The translations under genes and the position numbers were made by a program. Positions 43,798 through 53,782 of a stretch of DNA of 64,000 nt are shown here, in pieces; the first letter of the stretch is position 1; each line of letters begins with the position of its first letter. The DNA is from Bradyrhizobium arachidis (lineage in GTDB: Bacteria > Pseudomonadota > Alphaproteobacteria > Rhizobiales > Xanthobacteraceae). The stretch is from NCBI RefSeq assembly GCF_015291705.1, contig NZ_CP030050.1, positions 9,487,001-9,551,000 of the forward strand, written 5' to 3'. The notes beneath the pieces were generated by a model that saw only the letters and a list, made by a program, of their open reading frames with translations, did no database searches and was not told the DNA's origin.

Positions 43798-45804
43798 GTG
43801 CGCTTGACGTTGAGAGGTCACCGTTACAGGTACTTGCGGACGGCCGCGGCGATCGCCTCGGGCGTGCTGACTTTTCCCGCCGCGAGCTTTGCTGCCGATC
43901 TGCCGCTGAAGGCGCCGGCGCTGAGAGCGGTTTATGACTGGACCGGCTTCTATATCGGCGCGCATGCCGGCTACAGCCGCGGTTCGTCGCGCTTTGCCCT
44001 GAACGACGGCACCGCACTCGGCGACAGCGGCCTCTTCAGCGGCATGATCGGCGGCGTGCAGGCCGGCTACAATTACCGCCTCAACTCCGGCTGGCTGGTC
44101 GGCGTCGAAGGCGATTTCTCGTTTCCCAACTACATCACCTCGAATTCGATCGTGTCGTTCCTGGCAACGCCGGCCAACACGGTCACGCAGCAATGGGACT
44201 ACACCGCCAGCCTGCGCGGCCGCGTCGGCTACACCAGCGGTCCGTGGCTGGTCTACGCCACCGGCGGCTTTGCGTGGATGGGCGAACGCTATTTCGACGC
44301 GCCGGCCTCCGGGGAAGCGGTGCCGAAAATCCTGAACACGCGGCCCGGCTGGATCGCGGGCGCCGGCGTCGAGTACGGCTTCGCACCGCATTGGAGCGCG
44401 CGGCTCGAATATCTCTACAGCCGCTTCGACGGCGCCCACGTCGCCTTCTCCACGGGCGCCCAATACAGCTCGTCTTCGCTCGACGTCCAGTCGGTCAGGC
44501 TCGGCCTCAACCGCAAGGTCGATTGGCCGGGCATGCCGGGCTACAATCCGAACAGCTCGCTGATCGACACGGAATCGGATCGCTGGGAGATCCACGGGCA
44601 GAGCACGTATATCCCGCAGGGCTATCCGTCGTTTCCTGCCCTCTACAGTGGACCGAACTCGCTCTCGCCGTCGCGCCAAGCCAAGGCGACCTGGAGCAAC
44701 AGCCTGTTCCTGAACGCGCGGCTGTGGGACGGCGGCGAGGTCTATTACAATCCCGAGCTGCTCCAGGGTTTTGGATTGAACGACACGGTCGGCGCCGCCG
44801 GCTTTCCCAACGGCGAGGCGCAGAAGTCGAATTTCCCCTACCCGCACTACAACACCTCGCGCCTCTTCGTGCGTCAGACCTTCGGCTTCGGCGGCGAGCA
44901 GGAAGAGCTTGCGAGCGGTCAGCTGCAGCTCGGCCAGAAGGTCGACGTATCCCGACTCACCGTGCAGGCCGGCAAGTTCGCGGTGGTCGACGTGTTCGAC
45001 GGCAATGCCTATGCCAAGGACACCCGCAAGGACTTCATGAACTGGTCGATATGGGCGCCCGGTGCCTTCGACTATTCCGCCGACAAGGTCGGCCTCACCT
45101 ATGGCGTCACCGCCGAGCTCAACCAGAAGCAATGGGCGCTGCGGGGCGGCTATTTCCTGATGGTCGCGGAGTCCAATTCAAATCATTTCGACACCAGGGT
45201 CGGCGAGCGCGGCCAGTACGTGCTCGAGCTCGAGACGCGCTATTCGCTGTTCGGCCAACCCGGCAAGCTCAGGACCATGGGCTGGGTCGACAGCGCCAAC
45301 ATGGGCAGCTTCCGCGAAACGCTCGACAATCCCGCGCTCAATCTCGACATCGCACAGACCCGGCGCGGCCGTCTCAAGGTCGGTTATGTCGTCAACCTCG
45401 AACAGGCGATCACCGAAGATCTCGGACTGTTCGGCCGCTGGAGCTGGAACGACGGCAAGACCGAGACGCTCGCGTTCACCGACATCAACCGCAGCCTGTC
45501 CGGCGGCCTGTCGATCAAGGGCACTAAATGGGGCCGGCCCGACGACGTGATCGGCATCGGCGGCGCCATCAACGGACTGTCGCAGGACTATCGCGACTTC
45601 CTCGCCGCCGGCGGCCTCGGCGTGTTGGTTGGCGACGGCGCGCTGAACTACCGCAACGAGCGCATCCTCGAAACCTATTACGCCTACGCCCTGAACAAGA
45701 ATCTCACCCTCACCGCCGACTACCAGCTCATCGTCAATCCCGCCTACAACGCCGATCGCGGCCCGGTGTCGGTGTTTTCAGGACGGTTGCACGGCGAGTT
45801 CTGA
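43798..45804 (+). CDS. Porin fusion: small outer-membrane barrel plus OprB-type carbohydrate porin
   Basis: This gives 668 residues from GTG 43798, with a signal peptide ending PAASFA (residue 32). Residues about 37-230 are an Omp25/OmpA-like eight-stranded barrel (VYDWTGFYIGAHAGYSRG, then WLVYATGGFAWM). From about 260 to the end is an OprB-type carbohydrate-selective porin (WSNSLFLNARLWDGGEVYYN, GKFAVVDVFDGN, ending VFSGRLHGEF, with a terminal Phe). OprB alone is usually 400-450 residues. Two complete barrels in one chain are unusual. It converges on the TSUP gene, with a six-base gap. Confidence 0.85.
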   Translation: MRLTLRGHRYRYLRTAAAIASGVLTFPAASFAADLPLKAPALRAVYDWTGFYIGAHAGYSRGSSRFALNDGTALGDSGLFSGMIGGVQAGYNYRLNSGWLVGVEGDFSFPNYITSNSIVSFLATPANTVTQQWDYTASLRGRVGYTSGPWLVYATGGFAWMGERYFDAPASGEAVPKILNTRPGWIAGAGVEYGFAPHWSARLEYLYSRFDGAHVAFSTGAQYSSSSLDVQSVRLGLNRKVDWPGMPGYNPNSSLIDTESDRWEIHGQSTYIPQGYPSFPALYSGPNSLSPSRQAKATWSNSLFLNARLWDGGEVYYNPELLQGFGLNDTVGAAGFPNGEAQKSNFPYPHYNTSRLFVRQTFGFGGEQEELASGQLQLGQKVDVSRLTVQAGKFAVVDVFDGNAYAKDTRKDFMNWSIWAPGAFDYSADKVGLTYGVTAELNQKQWALRGGYFLMVAESNSNHFDTRVGERGQYVLELETRYSLFGQPGKLRTMGWVDSANMGSFRETLDNPALNLDIAQTRRGRLKVGYVVNLEQAITEDLGLFGRWSWNDGKTETLAFTDINRSLSGGLSIKGTKWGRPDDVIGIGGAINGLSQDYRDFLAAGGLGVLVGDGALNYRNERILETYYAYALNKNLTLTADYQLIVNPAYNADRGPVSVFSGRLHGEF

Positions 45805-45810
45805 GCGGGC

Positions 45811-46542
45811 TCAGAACAGCAGCGCAACGCCCGAGACGAGCAGCAGCGCAAGCACGAGCTTGCGGAACGCGGCCTCGTCGATGCGGCCGAAAAGTTTCAG
45901 CCCGAGCCAGGTGCCGGCGAACAGGAACGGCAGTCCGAGCGCGAACAGCTTCGCCGTGTCGAGCGTGAGCGATCCCTTGGCACCGAGCCAGAGCGCCGCC
46001 ATGGCGAACACCACCACTGCGACGGGCTGGAACGTGGCGCGCTGGACGTCCTTGGGCAGGCCGCGCAGATTGCACCAGATCGTAATGATGATGCCGGCAA
46101 GGCCGGTCAGTCCGCCGAGCAGGCCGTTGACGAAGCCGACCGTCATGTCGGCAGCCGGCGGAACGACCACCGCGACCTTGAGCTGCGGCCGGAAGAATGC
46201 ATAGAGGCTGTAGGCGATCAGAATTGCTCCAACCGCGATGCGGACACTCTTCGGATCAGCCCAGGTCAGAAGCGACACCCCGGCCGGCACGCCGATGACT
46301 GCACCGACGATGAAGGGCCACAGCCGGCGCCAGTCGAGCGCGGCACGCAACTTCCAGACCGAATAGCCCTGCACCAGAAGGCCAAAGCCGACGATCAGGC
46401 TGGCGCTCTGAAGCGGCGTCAGCACGTACAGCCACAGCGATGCCGCGACGAGGCCGAAGGCGAAGCCGGAGAGGCCGGCGACGAACGCGCCGGCGAAGGT
46501 GGCCAACAGAAAAAGCGGAAGCTCGATTGCGATCCCATCCAT
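45811..46542 (-). CDS. TSUP (TauE/SafE) family membrane permease
   Basis: A 243-residue inner-membrane protein with about seven to eight helices. The two family signatures GAFVAGLSGFAFGLVAASL (about 17-35) and GFVNGLLGGLTGLAGIIITI (about 135-154) mark the repeated halves. TSUP proteins move sulfonates, sulfite or other organic anions. ATG 46542 is chosen because GGAG lies six bases before it; ATG 46554 is also possible. The substrate is unknown. Confidence 0.85.
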   Translation of the reverse strand: MDGIAIELPLFLLATFAGAFVAGLSGFAFGLVAASLWLYVLTPLQSASLIVGFGLLVQGYSVWKLRAALDWRRLWPFIVGAVIGVPAGVSLLTWADPKSVRIAVGAILIAYSLYAFFRPQLKVAVVVPPAADMTVGFVNGLLGGLTGLAGIIITIWCNLRGLPKDVQRATFQPVAVVVFAMAALWLGAKGSLTLDTAKLFALGLPFLFAGTWLGLKLFGRIDEAAFRKLVLALLLVSGVALLF

Positions 46543-46660
46543 TGCTCGCTCCATAGAACAGCGAGCAGCGCTTGCGTGGGATCACCACTTCACGGGGAGG
46601 CCGCGACATCCCCGGCGATGTCAGCCTAGGCGAAACCGCATCTTTCTACAACGGACCTCT

Positions 46661-46757
46661 AAAGCGCGATGAGATTTGGATGAATCATCGCGCTTTAGGT
46701 TGTTGTTTACGCATGATCTCCGGAAAACCGCTTCGCACTTTTCCGGATCATGCTTTA
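46661..46757. repeat. Intergenic repeat, family D copy 1
   Basis: Two stem-loops. The first is AAAGCGCGATGAGATT ... AATCATCGCGCTTT. The second is CTCCGGAAAACCGCTTCG ... CACTTTTCCGG, ending ATCATGCTTTA. The end of the element includes the TAA stop of the chemotaxis gene (46755-46757). A shorter copy is at 58573-58625. Confidence 0.8.
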
Positions 46758-48830
46758 GGCGGCCCGGATCGCCTCCAAAAACTTTCCGACCTCAGCCTTG
46801 AGACGCGTGCTCTCGCCGGACAGCGATCTGGCCGCCGTGAGCACGTTGGAGGATGCCGATCCGGTCTGGCTCGCGCCGCGCTGCACGTCGACGATGCTGG
46901 CGGAGACCTGCTGGGTGCCGCGCGCCGCCTGCTGCACGTTGCGGGAAATCTCCCGCGTCGCCGCACCCTGCTCCTCGACTGCCGAGGCGATTGCGGAGGC
47001 GATCTCGGACATGCGGTTGATGGTGTCGCCGATTGCCTTGATGGCGCCGACTGAATCCTCCGTCGCCGTCTGGATTTCCGTGATCTGCTGGCTGATCTCA
47101 CCGGTGGCCTTGGCGGTCTGCTCGGCCAGCGCCTTGACCTCGGAGGCGACGACGGCGAAGCCGCGCCCGGCTTCGCCGGCGCGCGCCGCCTCGATGGTGG
47201 CGTTCAGCGCCAGAAGATTGGTCTGGCCCGCGATCTGGCTGATGAGCTCGACGACGTCGCCGATCCGGCCCGCGGCCCTGGCGAGCTCGCCGACATGGCC
47301 GTTGGTGCGCTCCGCCTGCTGCACCGCCTCGCCGGCGATGCGTGCGGAGTCCTGGACCTGCCGGCTGATCTCATCCACCGACGAGGCCATTTCCTCGGCC
47401 GCCGCGGCCACCGTCTGAACGTTGGTGGAGGCCTGCTCGGAGGCGGCAGCAACGGTCGCCGTGACCTTTTCCGATTGATCGGCCGAGCTGGTCAGCGTTC
47501 CCGCCGAGACCTCCAGCTCGGACGATGCCGACGAAACGGTGTTGATGACGTCGCCGATCATCGCCTCGAACTCGCGCGCGACCTGGTCCATGCGCTGGCT
47601 GCGCTTGAGCTTGGCCTCGGCCTCGATCGCGGCAGCCTCGTCGGCGGACTTCTTGGCGAGCAGCGAATCCTTGAAGTGCTGGAGCGACCCGGCCACCTGG
47701 CCGATCTCGTCGTTGCGGCCGGTCGCGGGGATCTCGACCTCATGCCGTCCGGCCGCGAGCGCTCCGATCACGTCCGCGAGCCGGCCGAGCGGCGTCACCA
47801 CGCGTCTGCGCAGCATCATGGTCACGCCACCGAGCGTCCCGAGCAGCGCCAGCACCGCGACGCCGGCGAGCGCGAGCATTGCCAGCGCGCCGTCGCGCGC
47901 GGCCGCGGCGCGCTCGGCCGCTTCCGCCAGCGCTGCATCACGCACGCCGTAGAACATCTGGATGGCCGGCACGATGACGCTGGCGAGCTCGTCGGCGTTG
48001 ATCCCGTACTTGCCGTCGGCTCGCGCCGCAGGCATCTCCTTCTCGACCGCGAGCGCGGCCTTGCCGAAATAGGACTCCGTCGCCGCCTTCAATGCGGCGG
48101 CGATCCGGGGCGGATTTCCGAGCTGGTCGACACCGGCCTCGATGTGTTCGCGATCGGTCTCCACACGCCCCTGCATGCGGTCCATCAGCGAGAACTCGGC
48201 CGTCGTGAGCGGCCGTCGCGCGCTCAGCGCCGGCGACAGGGTGGCGGCCCGGCTGCCGGCGGAAACGCGCAGGTCCTGCGCCGTTCGCGCCAGGCTCAAG
48301 AGCGCCGCCAGCGAGGAGTCGGCATTGACGACCTTCCCCTCAAGCCGGTTCATGATCGGTTCGATATTGGCGATGACCTCGGCGACGCCGGGCAGGAAGC
48401 CCTTGATCACGGCGCCGTCGCGCGAAGCCAGAGGAACGCTCATCGCGCGATCTGCGGACGCGGTGATCTCCTTCAGCCGGCGCAGGGTGCGGTCGAGACC
48501 ATCGGCCATGGATGCACCGTCATCCAGCACCATGATGGCCCGCCTTGCGCCTTCGAACGAAGCCTCGGCGGCTTTGGCAGCCTTCGCGGCGGCGTCGACC
48601 TGGGCCTGCGTCGCGGTGCCTTCCTGGAAGATCGGAGAGATGTAGGGGGCGCGAAGCCCGGCGACCTGCTGGCTGACCATCAGGGTCGCACCAAAGGCCT
48701 CGACCGTCTTGATCGCGTCGGAGCGGTTCGTGAAGATGCGGGTCTGGGGTACGAGCACCTCGGCGCCGAGAATGACTGCAAAAACCGTCACCGTCAGCAT
48801 CGACAGTGCGAAAAGCTTCCCGATCCGCAT
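46755..48830 (-). CDS. Methyl-accepting chemotaxis protein
   Basis: A 691-residue chemoreceptor. The first transmembrane helix is residues 5-27. A helical periplasmic ligand-binding domain runs to about 315, and the second helix is near 320-340 ([17 protein letters not shown]). HAMP follows ([20 protein letters not shown]), then the signalling coiled coil with hairpin tip [23 protein letters not shown]. There is no C-terminal NWETF-type pentapeptide. No che genes adjoin, so it relies on a distant chemotaxis cluster. The ligand is unknown. The stop codon lies in a palindromic repeat. Confidence 0.92.
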   Translation of the reverse strand: MRIGKLFALSMLTVTVFAVILGAEVLVPQTRIFTNRSDAIKTVEAFGATLMVSQQVAGLRAPYISPIFQEGTATQAQVDAAAKAAKAAEASFEGARRAIMVLDDGASMADGLDRTLRRLKEITASADRAMSVPLASRDGAVIKGFLPGVAEVIANIEPIMNRLEGKVVNADSSLAALLSLARTAQDLRVSAGSRAATLSPALSARRPLTTAEFSLMDRMQGRVETDREHIEAGVDQLGNPPRIAAALKAATESYFGKAALAVEKEMPAARADGKYGINADELASVIVPAIQMFYGVRDAALAEAAERAAAARDGALAMLALAGVAVLALLGTLGGVTMMLRRRVVTPLGRLADVIGALAAGRHEVEIPATGRNDEIGQVAGSLQHFKDSLLAKKSADEAAAIEAEAKLKRSQRMDQVAREFEAMIGDVINTVSSASSELEVSAGTLTSSADQSEKVTATVAAASEQASTNVQTVAAAAEEMASSVDEISRQVQDSARIAGEAVQQAERTNGHVGELARAAGRIGDVVELISQIAGQTNLLALNATIEAARAGEAGRGFAVVASEVKALAEQTAKATGEISQQITEIQTATEDSVGAIKAIGDTINRMSEIASAIASAVEEQGAATREISRNVQQAARGTQQVSASIVDVQRGASQTGSASSNVLTAARSLSGESTRLKAEVGKFLEAIRAA

Positions 48831-49056
48831 CCTTGGGTCCCCGAATACATTGCTGCAAATGTCGAAAACCTAGCTGCCGGCGGCTAAGAGCCCGTTAAAC
48901 AACGGCAGGCCCGTAATTCCGCGGATATCGCGGGCGCTGACCTCCCAAAGGTTCCCGCGGGGTGGATGCGACAGAATTGCCGGCATCTGCTCGCAAAATA
49001 CCTATATCAATGCTTGTGCCGCCGGCCGGCCACACTTGCTTACAACCGGAACGTCA

Positions 49057-50352
49057 ATGCTCTCCGTCGAACTCGTCATCGTCGTCGTCCTGATCGTCAT
49101 CAACGGCCTCTTGTCCATGTCGGAGCTGGCCGTGGTGTCCTCTCGTCCGGCCCGCCTCTCGCTGCTCGCCGCCAAGGGCGTGCGCGGCGCCGAGCGGGCG
49201 CTGACGCTGGCGGCCGATCCTGGAAAATTCCTCTCGACGGTGCAGATCGGCATCACGTTGGTCGGCGTGCTCTCGGGCGCATTCTCCGGCGCGACGCTCG
49301 GACAGCGGCTGACGCAATGGCTGGTCGAGCTTGGTCTCTCCGCCGGGATCGCCGACATCGTCGGCGTCGGCATCGTCGTCACGCTGATCACCTACGCCAC
49401 GCTGATCGTCGGCGAGCTGGTGCCGAAGCAGGTGGCGCTGCGCGACCCCGAAAGCATCGCGGTCAAGGTCGCGCCGGCGATGCACATGCTGGCGAAGATA
49501 TCGCTGCCGCTGGTGTTCCTGCTCGACCTCTCCGGCAAGCTGATCCTCACGCTGCTCGGCCGCGGCGGCAAGGCCGAGGAGAAGGTGTCCGAGGACGAGA
49601 TCCACCACCTCGTCAGCGAGGCCGAAAGTGCCGGCGTGCTCGAGCCGGGCGAGAAGGAGATGATCGCCGGCGTGATGCGGCTCGGCGACCGCCCGGTCGG
49701 CGCCGTCATGACGCCGCGCACCGAGGTCGACGAGATCGACTTGAACGATCCGCCCGAGGCGATTCGCGAGATCATCGTGAAGAGCCCGCATTCGCGCTTT
49801 CCGGTCTCGGACGGCGACCGCGACAAGCCGATCGGCGTGCTCCAGGCCAAGGATCTGCTGGTCGCCTATATGAACGAGCGCACGCCGGATCTGCGCGCGC
49901 TGGTGCGCGAGGCGCCGGGCATTCCAGCCAGCGCGGACGCGCGCGACGTGCTGGCGATCCTGAAGGCAGCGCCGGTTCACGTCGGCCTCGTCTACGACGA
50001 ATACGGCGCGTTCGAAGGCATCGTGACCGCCGCCGATATCCTGGAATCGATCGTCGGCGCCTTCCATTCGGAGGAGGGACCGCCGGAGCCGGCCTATGTC
50101 AGGCGCGAGGACGATTCGCTGCTGATCTCCGGCTGGATGCCGGTCGACGAATTCGGCGAGCTGCTCGGCATCGAACTGCCGCCGCACCGCTACAACACGG
50201 TCGCGGGCCTCGTGCTGCAACAGTTCAGCGTGCTGCCCAATGTCGGTGACGCCTTCGACTTCGGCGGCTGGCACATCGAGGTGGTCGACCTCGACGGTCG
50301 GCGCATCGACAAGATATTGGCGAGCCGGTTGAGTGAGGTGGAGACGGGTTAG
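49057..50352 (+). CDS. CNNM/CorC-HlyC-type membrane protein with CBS domains
   Basis: This gives 431 residues. The N-terminal DUF21/CNNM membrane domain has about four helices (LVIVVVLIVINGLLSMSELAV ...). A CBS pair follows (VGAVMTPRTEVDEID ... HSRFPVSDGDRDKPIGVL and PVHVGLVYDEYGAFEGIVT). The C-terminal CorC/HlyC domain is at about 350-425 (YNTVAGLVLQQFSVLPNVGD). The family is tied to magnesium/cobalt transport; the old hemolysin label is not functional evidence. ATG 49057 is preferred over TTG 49036. Confidence 0.9.
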   Translation: MLSVELVIVVVLIVINGLLSMSELAVVSSRPARLSLLAAKGVRGAERALTLAADPGKFLSTVQIGITLVGVLSGAFSGATLGQRLTQWLVELGLSAGIADIVGVGIVVTLITYATLIVGELVPKQVALRDPESIAVKVAPAMHMLAKISLPLVFLLDLSGKLILTLLGRGGKAEEKVSEDEIHHLVSEAESAGVLEPGEKEMIAGVMRLGDRPVGAVMTPRTEVDEIDLNDPPEAIREIIVKSPHSRFPVSDGDRDKPIGVLQAKDLLVAYMNERTPDLRALVREAPGIPASADARDVLAILKAAPVHVGLVYDEYGAFEGIVTAADILESIVGAFHSEEGPPEPAYVRREDDSLLISGWMPVDEFGELLGIELPPHRYNTVAGLVLQQFSVLPNVGDAFDFGGWHIEVVDLDGRRIDKILASRLSEVETG

Positions 50353-50365
50353 CGCCAATCTCAAG

Positions 50366-50508
50366 TGTCGTCCCGGACAAGCGTAGCGAAGCGAAGCGCG
50401 ATCCGGGACCCATAACCCCAGGGAGGAGTTTGGCGAAGACTCGGAGTTACCAGCTTGCGCCGCGACGTCTCCCTGTGGTTATGGGTCCCCGCTTTCGCGG
50501 GGACGACA
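50366..50508. repeat. Intergenic palindromic repeat, family B copy 2
   Basis: TGTCGTCCCGGACAAGCG at the left and GCGGGGACGACA at the right, with CCCATAACC and GGTTATGGGTCCC inside. It is the same family as 16960-17136 and 52810-52966. It lies after the CBS gene, between convergent genes. Confidence 0.85.
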
Positions 50509-50549
50509 GCGGAGTTGATGGCGCTAACTCACGTTACACGCGCCGAGCC

Positions 50550-50789
50550 TCACCCGAACTTCACCCCGATCCGCTTTTCCTTGCGCCAAACCACCGTGCA
50601 GGAATGATGCGTTCCGTCGGCGGTGACGAACAGGGTGAAGTGTTCGGGGATGCCGACCGGGCTGGTGACGTCGAGCGCGGCGCCGGTGCCCGAGAAATTG
50701 CGAATGGTGCAGTCGATCCCGCCGCCGCCGAACTCGATCGTTCCGGCCTTCAGCACACGATGCCTGGCTTTGTCGCGCCGCTCATCCAT
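50550..50789 (-). CDS. Single-domain PilZ protein
   Basis: A 79-residue PilZ domain, the common c-di-GMP receptor. The binding motifs are both present: RxxxR as R5-D-K-A-R9, and [D/N]xSxxG as NFSGTG (residues 32-37), ending WRKEKRIGVKFG. Single PilZ domains usually act by binding partner proteins. It stands alone. Along with the EAL protein at 13333-15537 it points to c-di-GMP signalling, but nothing ties the two directly. Confidence 0.88.
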   Translation of the reverse strand: MDERRDKARHRVLKAGTIEFGGGGIDCTIRNFSGTGAALDVTSPVGIPEHFTLFVTADGTHHSCTVVWRKEKRIGVKFG

Positions 50790-50897
50790 GGGTCTAATTT
50801 ACACCCAAAGCTGACACAGACGTTAAAGCTCGCCCCTTCTCACAGACGAATTCGCGCCGCCGCGACGCGCGGCGATATCAATCGGCGGACCTGACAG

Positions 50898-52586
50898 TCA
50901 CAGCGCCGGCTGGAATGTCTCCGCCTGCGCCATCCGCCAGGCGTCACGGAAGCGCGGGTCTTGCGTGCCTTCGAGCAGCTCGCCCGGACGCAACGCCGGA
51001 TAAAGCTGCGCGAAGGATCTCACGTCGGTCGTCGAGGTGCGCTGGGTGAAGTGGATCGGGCGCAGCTCCTGCGGATGGGTCAGGCCGGCGGCGGCAATCA
51101 GCTCGGTCAGCGAATGCAGCGTGGCGTGGTGATAATTGTGCACGCGGTCGATCTTGAGCGGCACGTAGAGCGCGCGCGCCCGGGTCGGGTCCTGCGTCGC
51201 GACGCCGGTCGGGCAGCGGTCGGTGTGGCAGCTCAGCGACTGGATGCAGCCGAGCGAGAACATGAAGCCGCGCGCCGAATTGCACCAGTCGGCGCCGATC
51301 GCCATCGCGCGGGCCATGTCGAAGGCGGTGGCGATCTTGCCGGAGGCACCGATCTTGATGCGGTCGCGCGCATTGATGCCGACCAGCGCGTTGTGGACGA
51401 AATTGACGCCTTCGCGCATCGGCATGCCCAGATGGTCCATGAACTCCAGCGGCGCGGCGCCGGTGCCGCCTTCATTGCCGTCGACGACGATGAAGTCAGG
51501 ATAGATGCCGGTCTGAAGCATCGCCTTGCAGATCGCCAGGAATTCCCAGGAATGGCCGATGCACAGCTTGAAGCCGGCCGGCTTGCCGCCGGAGAGGCGG
51601 CGCATCTCAGCGATGAACTGCATCATGCCTGTTGGCGTCGAGAAGGCGCGGTGCGAGGCCGGCGAGATGCAGTCCTCGCCCATGGCGACGCCGCGGATCT
51701 TGGAAATCTCTTCCGACACCTTGGCCGCCGGCAGCACGCCGCCATGGCCGGGCTTGGCGCCCTGGCTGATCTTGAGCTCGACCATCTTGATCTGGTCCTG
51801 GCTCGCGACGCGGGTGAATGCCTCGGGATCGAACGTGCCGTCGAGATGACGGCAGCCGAAATAGCCCGAACCGATTTCCCAGATGATGTCGCCGCCCATC
51901 TCCTTGTGATAGGGGCTGAAGCCGCCCTCGCCGGTGTCATGCGCGAAGTTGCCCTTCCTGGCGCCGGCATTCAGCGCGCGCACGGCATTCGGGCTGAGTG
52001 CGCCAAAGCTCATCGCGGAGATGTTGAACACCGAGGCCGAATAGGGCTTGGCGCAATCGGGACCGCCGATGGTGATGCGGAATTTCTCCTCGGCGTGCGT
52101 CTTCGGCGAGACCGAGTGATGCATCCACTCATAGCCCTCGCGATAGACGTCCTCCTGGGTGCCGAACGGCCGCTTGTCGAGCTGCATCTTGGCGCGCTGA
52201 TAGACTAACGAACGGGTGTCGCGCGAGAACGGCATGCCGTCCTTCTCGCTCTCGAAGAAATACTGCCGCATCTCGGGGCGGATCTCTTCGAGCAGAAAGC
52301 GCATATGCGCCGAGATCGGGTAATTGCGCAGGACCGCATGGCCCTTCTGCATGAGATCGCGGACGCCGAGCAGCGTCAGGGCGCCGAAGATCGCGATCGG
52401 GATCAGCAGGATGTCGAAGATCTTGCGGTCCGCAATGCCGACGCCGATCAAGAGCGCAGTGACCACCGCGCAGATCGTCAGCACGATGAAGCGCGGCGAG
52501 AACGGCAGCAGCAGGGTTTCCAGTACCCCCTCTTCCGCCAGTGCCAGACGTTTGGGCGATTCTTGCTTGTTGTTGTCGTCGGCCAC
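50898..52586 (-). CDS. Membrane-anchored FMN glutamate-synthase-like protein
   Basis: A 562-residue protein. Two hydrophobic helices lie near residues 28-48 and 53-73. The rest is the GltS alpha-subunit-like FMN barrel (GNEGGTGAAPLEFMDHLG ... GADWCNSARGFMFSLG). A 3Fe-4S cluster motif follows, C-x5-C-x4-C in CIQSLSCHTDRC. The glutaminase domain of true GltB and the GltD partner are absent. Such stand-alone proteins are common in proteobacteria. Their reaction is not established, so no gene symbol is given. The start is ATG 52586. Confidence 0.88.
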   Translation of the reverse strand: MADDNNKQESPKRLALAEEGVLETLLLPFSPRFIVLTICAVVTALLIGVGIADRKIFDILLIPIAIFGALTLLGVRDLMQKGHAVLRNYPISAHMRFLLEEIRPEMRQYFFESEKDGMPFSRDTRSLVYQRAKMQLDKRPFGTQEDVYREGYEWMHHSVSPKTHAEEKFRITIGGPDCAKPYSASVFNISAMSFGALSPNAVRALNAGARKGNFAHDTGEGGFSPYHKEMGGDIIWEIGSGYFGCRHLDGTFDPEAFTRVASQDQIKMVELKISQGAKPGHGGVLPAAKVSEEISKIRGVAMGEDCISPASHRAFSTPTGMMQFIAEMRRLSGGKPAGFKLCIGHSWEFLAICKAMLQTGIYPDFIVVDGNEGGTGAAPLEFMDHLGMPMREGVNFVHNALVGINARDRIKIGASGKIATAFDMARAMAIGADWCNSARGFMFSLGCIQSLSCHTDRCPTGVATQDPTRARALYVPLKIDRVHNYHHATLHSLTELIAAAGLTHPQELRPIHFTQRTSTTDVRSFAQLYPALRPGELLEGTQDPRFRDAWRMAQAETFQPAL

Positions 52587-52809
52587 GGTCCCATCCTCTC
52601 GTCAGCATGAGGGCGGTACGATACGCCCGCGCCTGTCATACGGATATGACGCGGCCGTTGTTTCAGGCTAGCGAATTCGTCCGAGGAAAATCAATCAGCC
52701 CGGTGGGCGGGTTTTGCAGTGCAGCAGAGGGGGATGGGGTTTGGACGGCGAGACGGGAACAAGCGGCGTAATCGAAAGTGGAGTCCGCGGGAGTGTCCAC
52801 AAACTCAGG

Positions 52810-52966
52810 TGTCGTCCCGGGCAAGCGTAAGCGCAGACCCGGGATCCATAACCACAGGATGTCGTGGCTGAGAGAAGGCCGTCCCTCCGAGTCCTCGCAT
52901 AACCACTCCCTGTGGTCATGGGTCCCGGATCGGCGCTCAGCTTCGCTGCGCTTGTCGGGGACGACG
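52810..52966. repeat. Intergenic palindromic repeat, family B copy 3
   Basis: TGTCGTCCCGGGCAAGCG at the left and CTTGTCGGGGACGAC at the right, with CCATAACCACAGG and GGTCATGGGTCCC inside. It fills much of the 422-base gap between the glutamate-synthase-like gene and the ferredoxin reductase gene; the rest (52587-52809) shows no gene. Confidence 0.85.
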
Positions 52967-53008
52967 GGGTGGGTGTGACGCGAAACCGCGCCACCCATTC
53001 AACCGCGC

Positions 53009-53782
53009 TTAGCGCTCGACGAACGCCTTCTCGATCACGAAATGGCCGGGCTTGTTGCCCGAGCCCTCGATGAAGTCGCGGCCTTCGAACATGACCTTCA
53101 GCTCTTCCAGCATCGCCGGGCTGCCGCACATCATGATGCGGTCGGTCGCGATGTCGAGGGGACCTTGCCCGATGTCGTTGAAGATCTGCTCGGAGTTGAT
53201 CAGGTCGGTGATGCGGCCGCGGTTGCGGAACGGCTCGCGGGTCACGGTTGGATAGTAGATCAGCTTGTCGGCGAGCAGCTCGCCGAACAGCTCGTCCTCG
53301 CGCAGGGAGGCGACGAGCTTCTCGCCATAGGCGAGCTCGGAGACCTGGCGGCAGCCATGCACCAGCACGATGCTCTCGTACTGGTCGTAGACCTCGGGGT
53401 CCTTGATCAGGCTGGCGAACGGCGCAAGGCCGGTGCCGGTCGAGAGCAGCAGCAGCCGCTTGCCGGGGATGAGGTTGTCGGTGATCAGCGTGCCGGTCGC
53501 CTTGCGGCCGACCAGGATGGTGTCGCCTTCCTTGATCTTCTGCAGGCGCGAGGTCAGCGGGCCGTCCTGCACCTTGATCGAGAAGAACTCGAGCTCTTCC
53601 TCGTGGTTGGCGCTCGCCATGCTGTAGGCGCGCAGCAGCGGCCGGCCGTCGACCTCGAGGCCGATCATGGCGAACTGGCCGTTCTGGAACCGGAAGCCGG
53701 TGTCGCGCGTGGCGCGGAAGCTGAACAGCGTGTCGGTCCAGTGCTGGACGGAAAGAACCTTCTCTCGGTAAAACGCGCTCAT
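53009..53782 (-). CDS. fpr: Ferredoxin/flavodoxin-NADP+ reductase
   Basis: A 257-residue FAD enzyme moving electrons between NADPH and ferredoxin or flavodoxin. FAD binding is RAYSMAS (about residues 51-57) and GPLTSRLQ (about 74-81). The NADP-binding segment is STGTGLAPFASLI (about 114-126) with MMCGSPAM (about 217-224). The C-terminus FVIEKAFVER is that of bacterial subclass II enzymes. The start is ATG 53782. The gene is monocistronic. Confidence 0.93.
   Translation of the reverse strand: MSAFYREKVLSVQHWTDTLFSFRATRDTGFRFQNGQFAMIGLEVDGRPLLRAYSMASANHEEELEFFSIKVQDGPLTSRLQKIKEGDTILVGRKATGTLITDNLIPGKRLLLLSTGTGLAPFASLIKDPEVYDQYESIVLVHGCRQVSELAYGEKLVASLREDELFGELLADKLIYYPTVTREPFRNRGRITDLINSEQIFNDIGQGPLDIATDRIMMCGSPAMLEELKVMFEGRDFIEGSGNKPGHFVIEKAFVER

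Noticed and set aside
50898..52586. Calling this gene gltB
   Set aside because: It has no N-terminal glutaminase domain, is about a third the size of GltB, has membrane helices and no gltD beside it.
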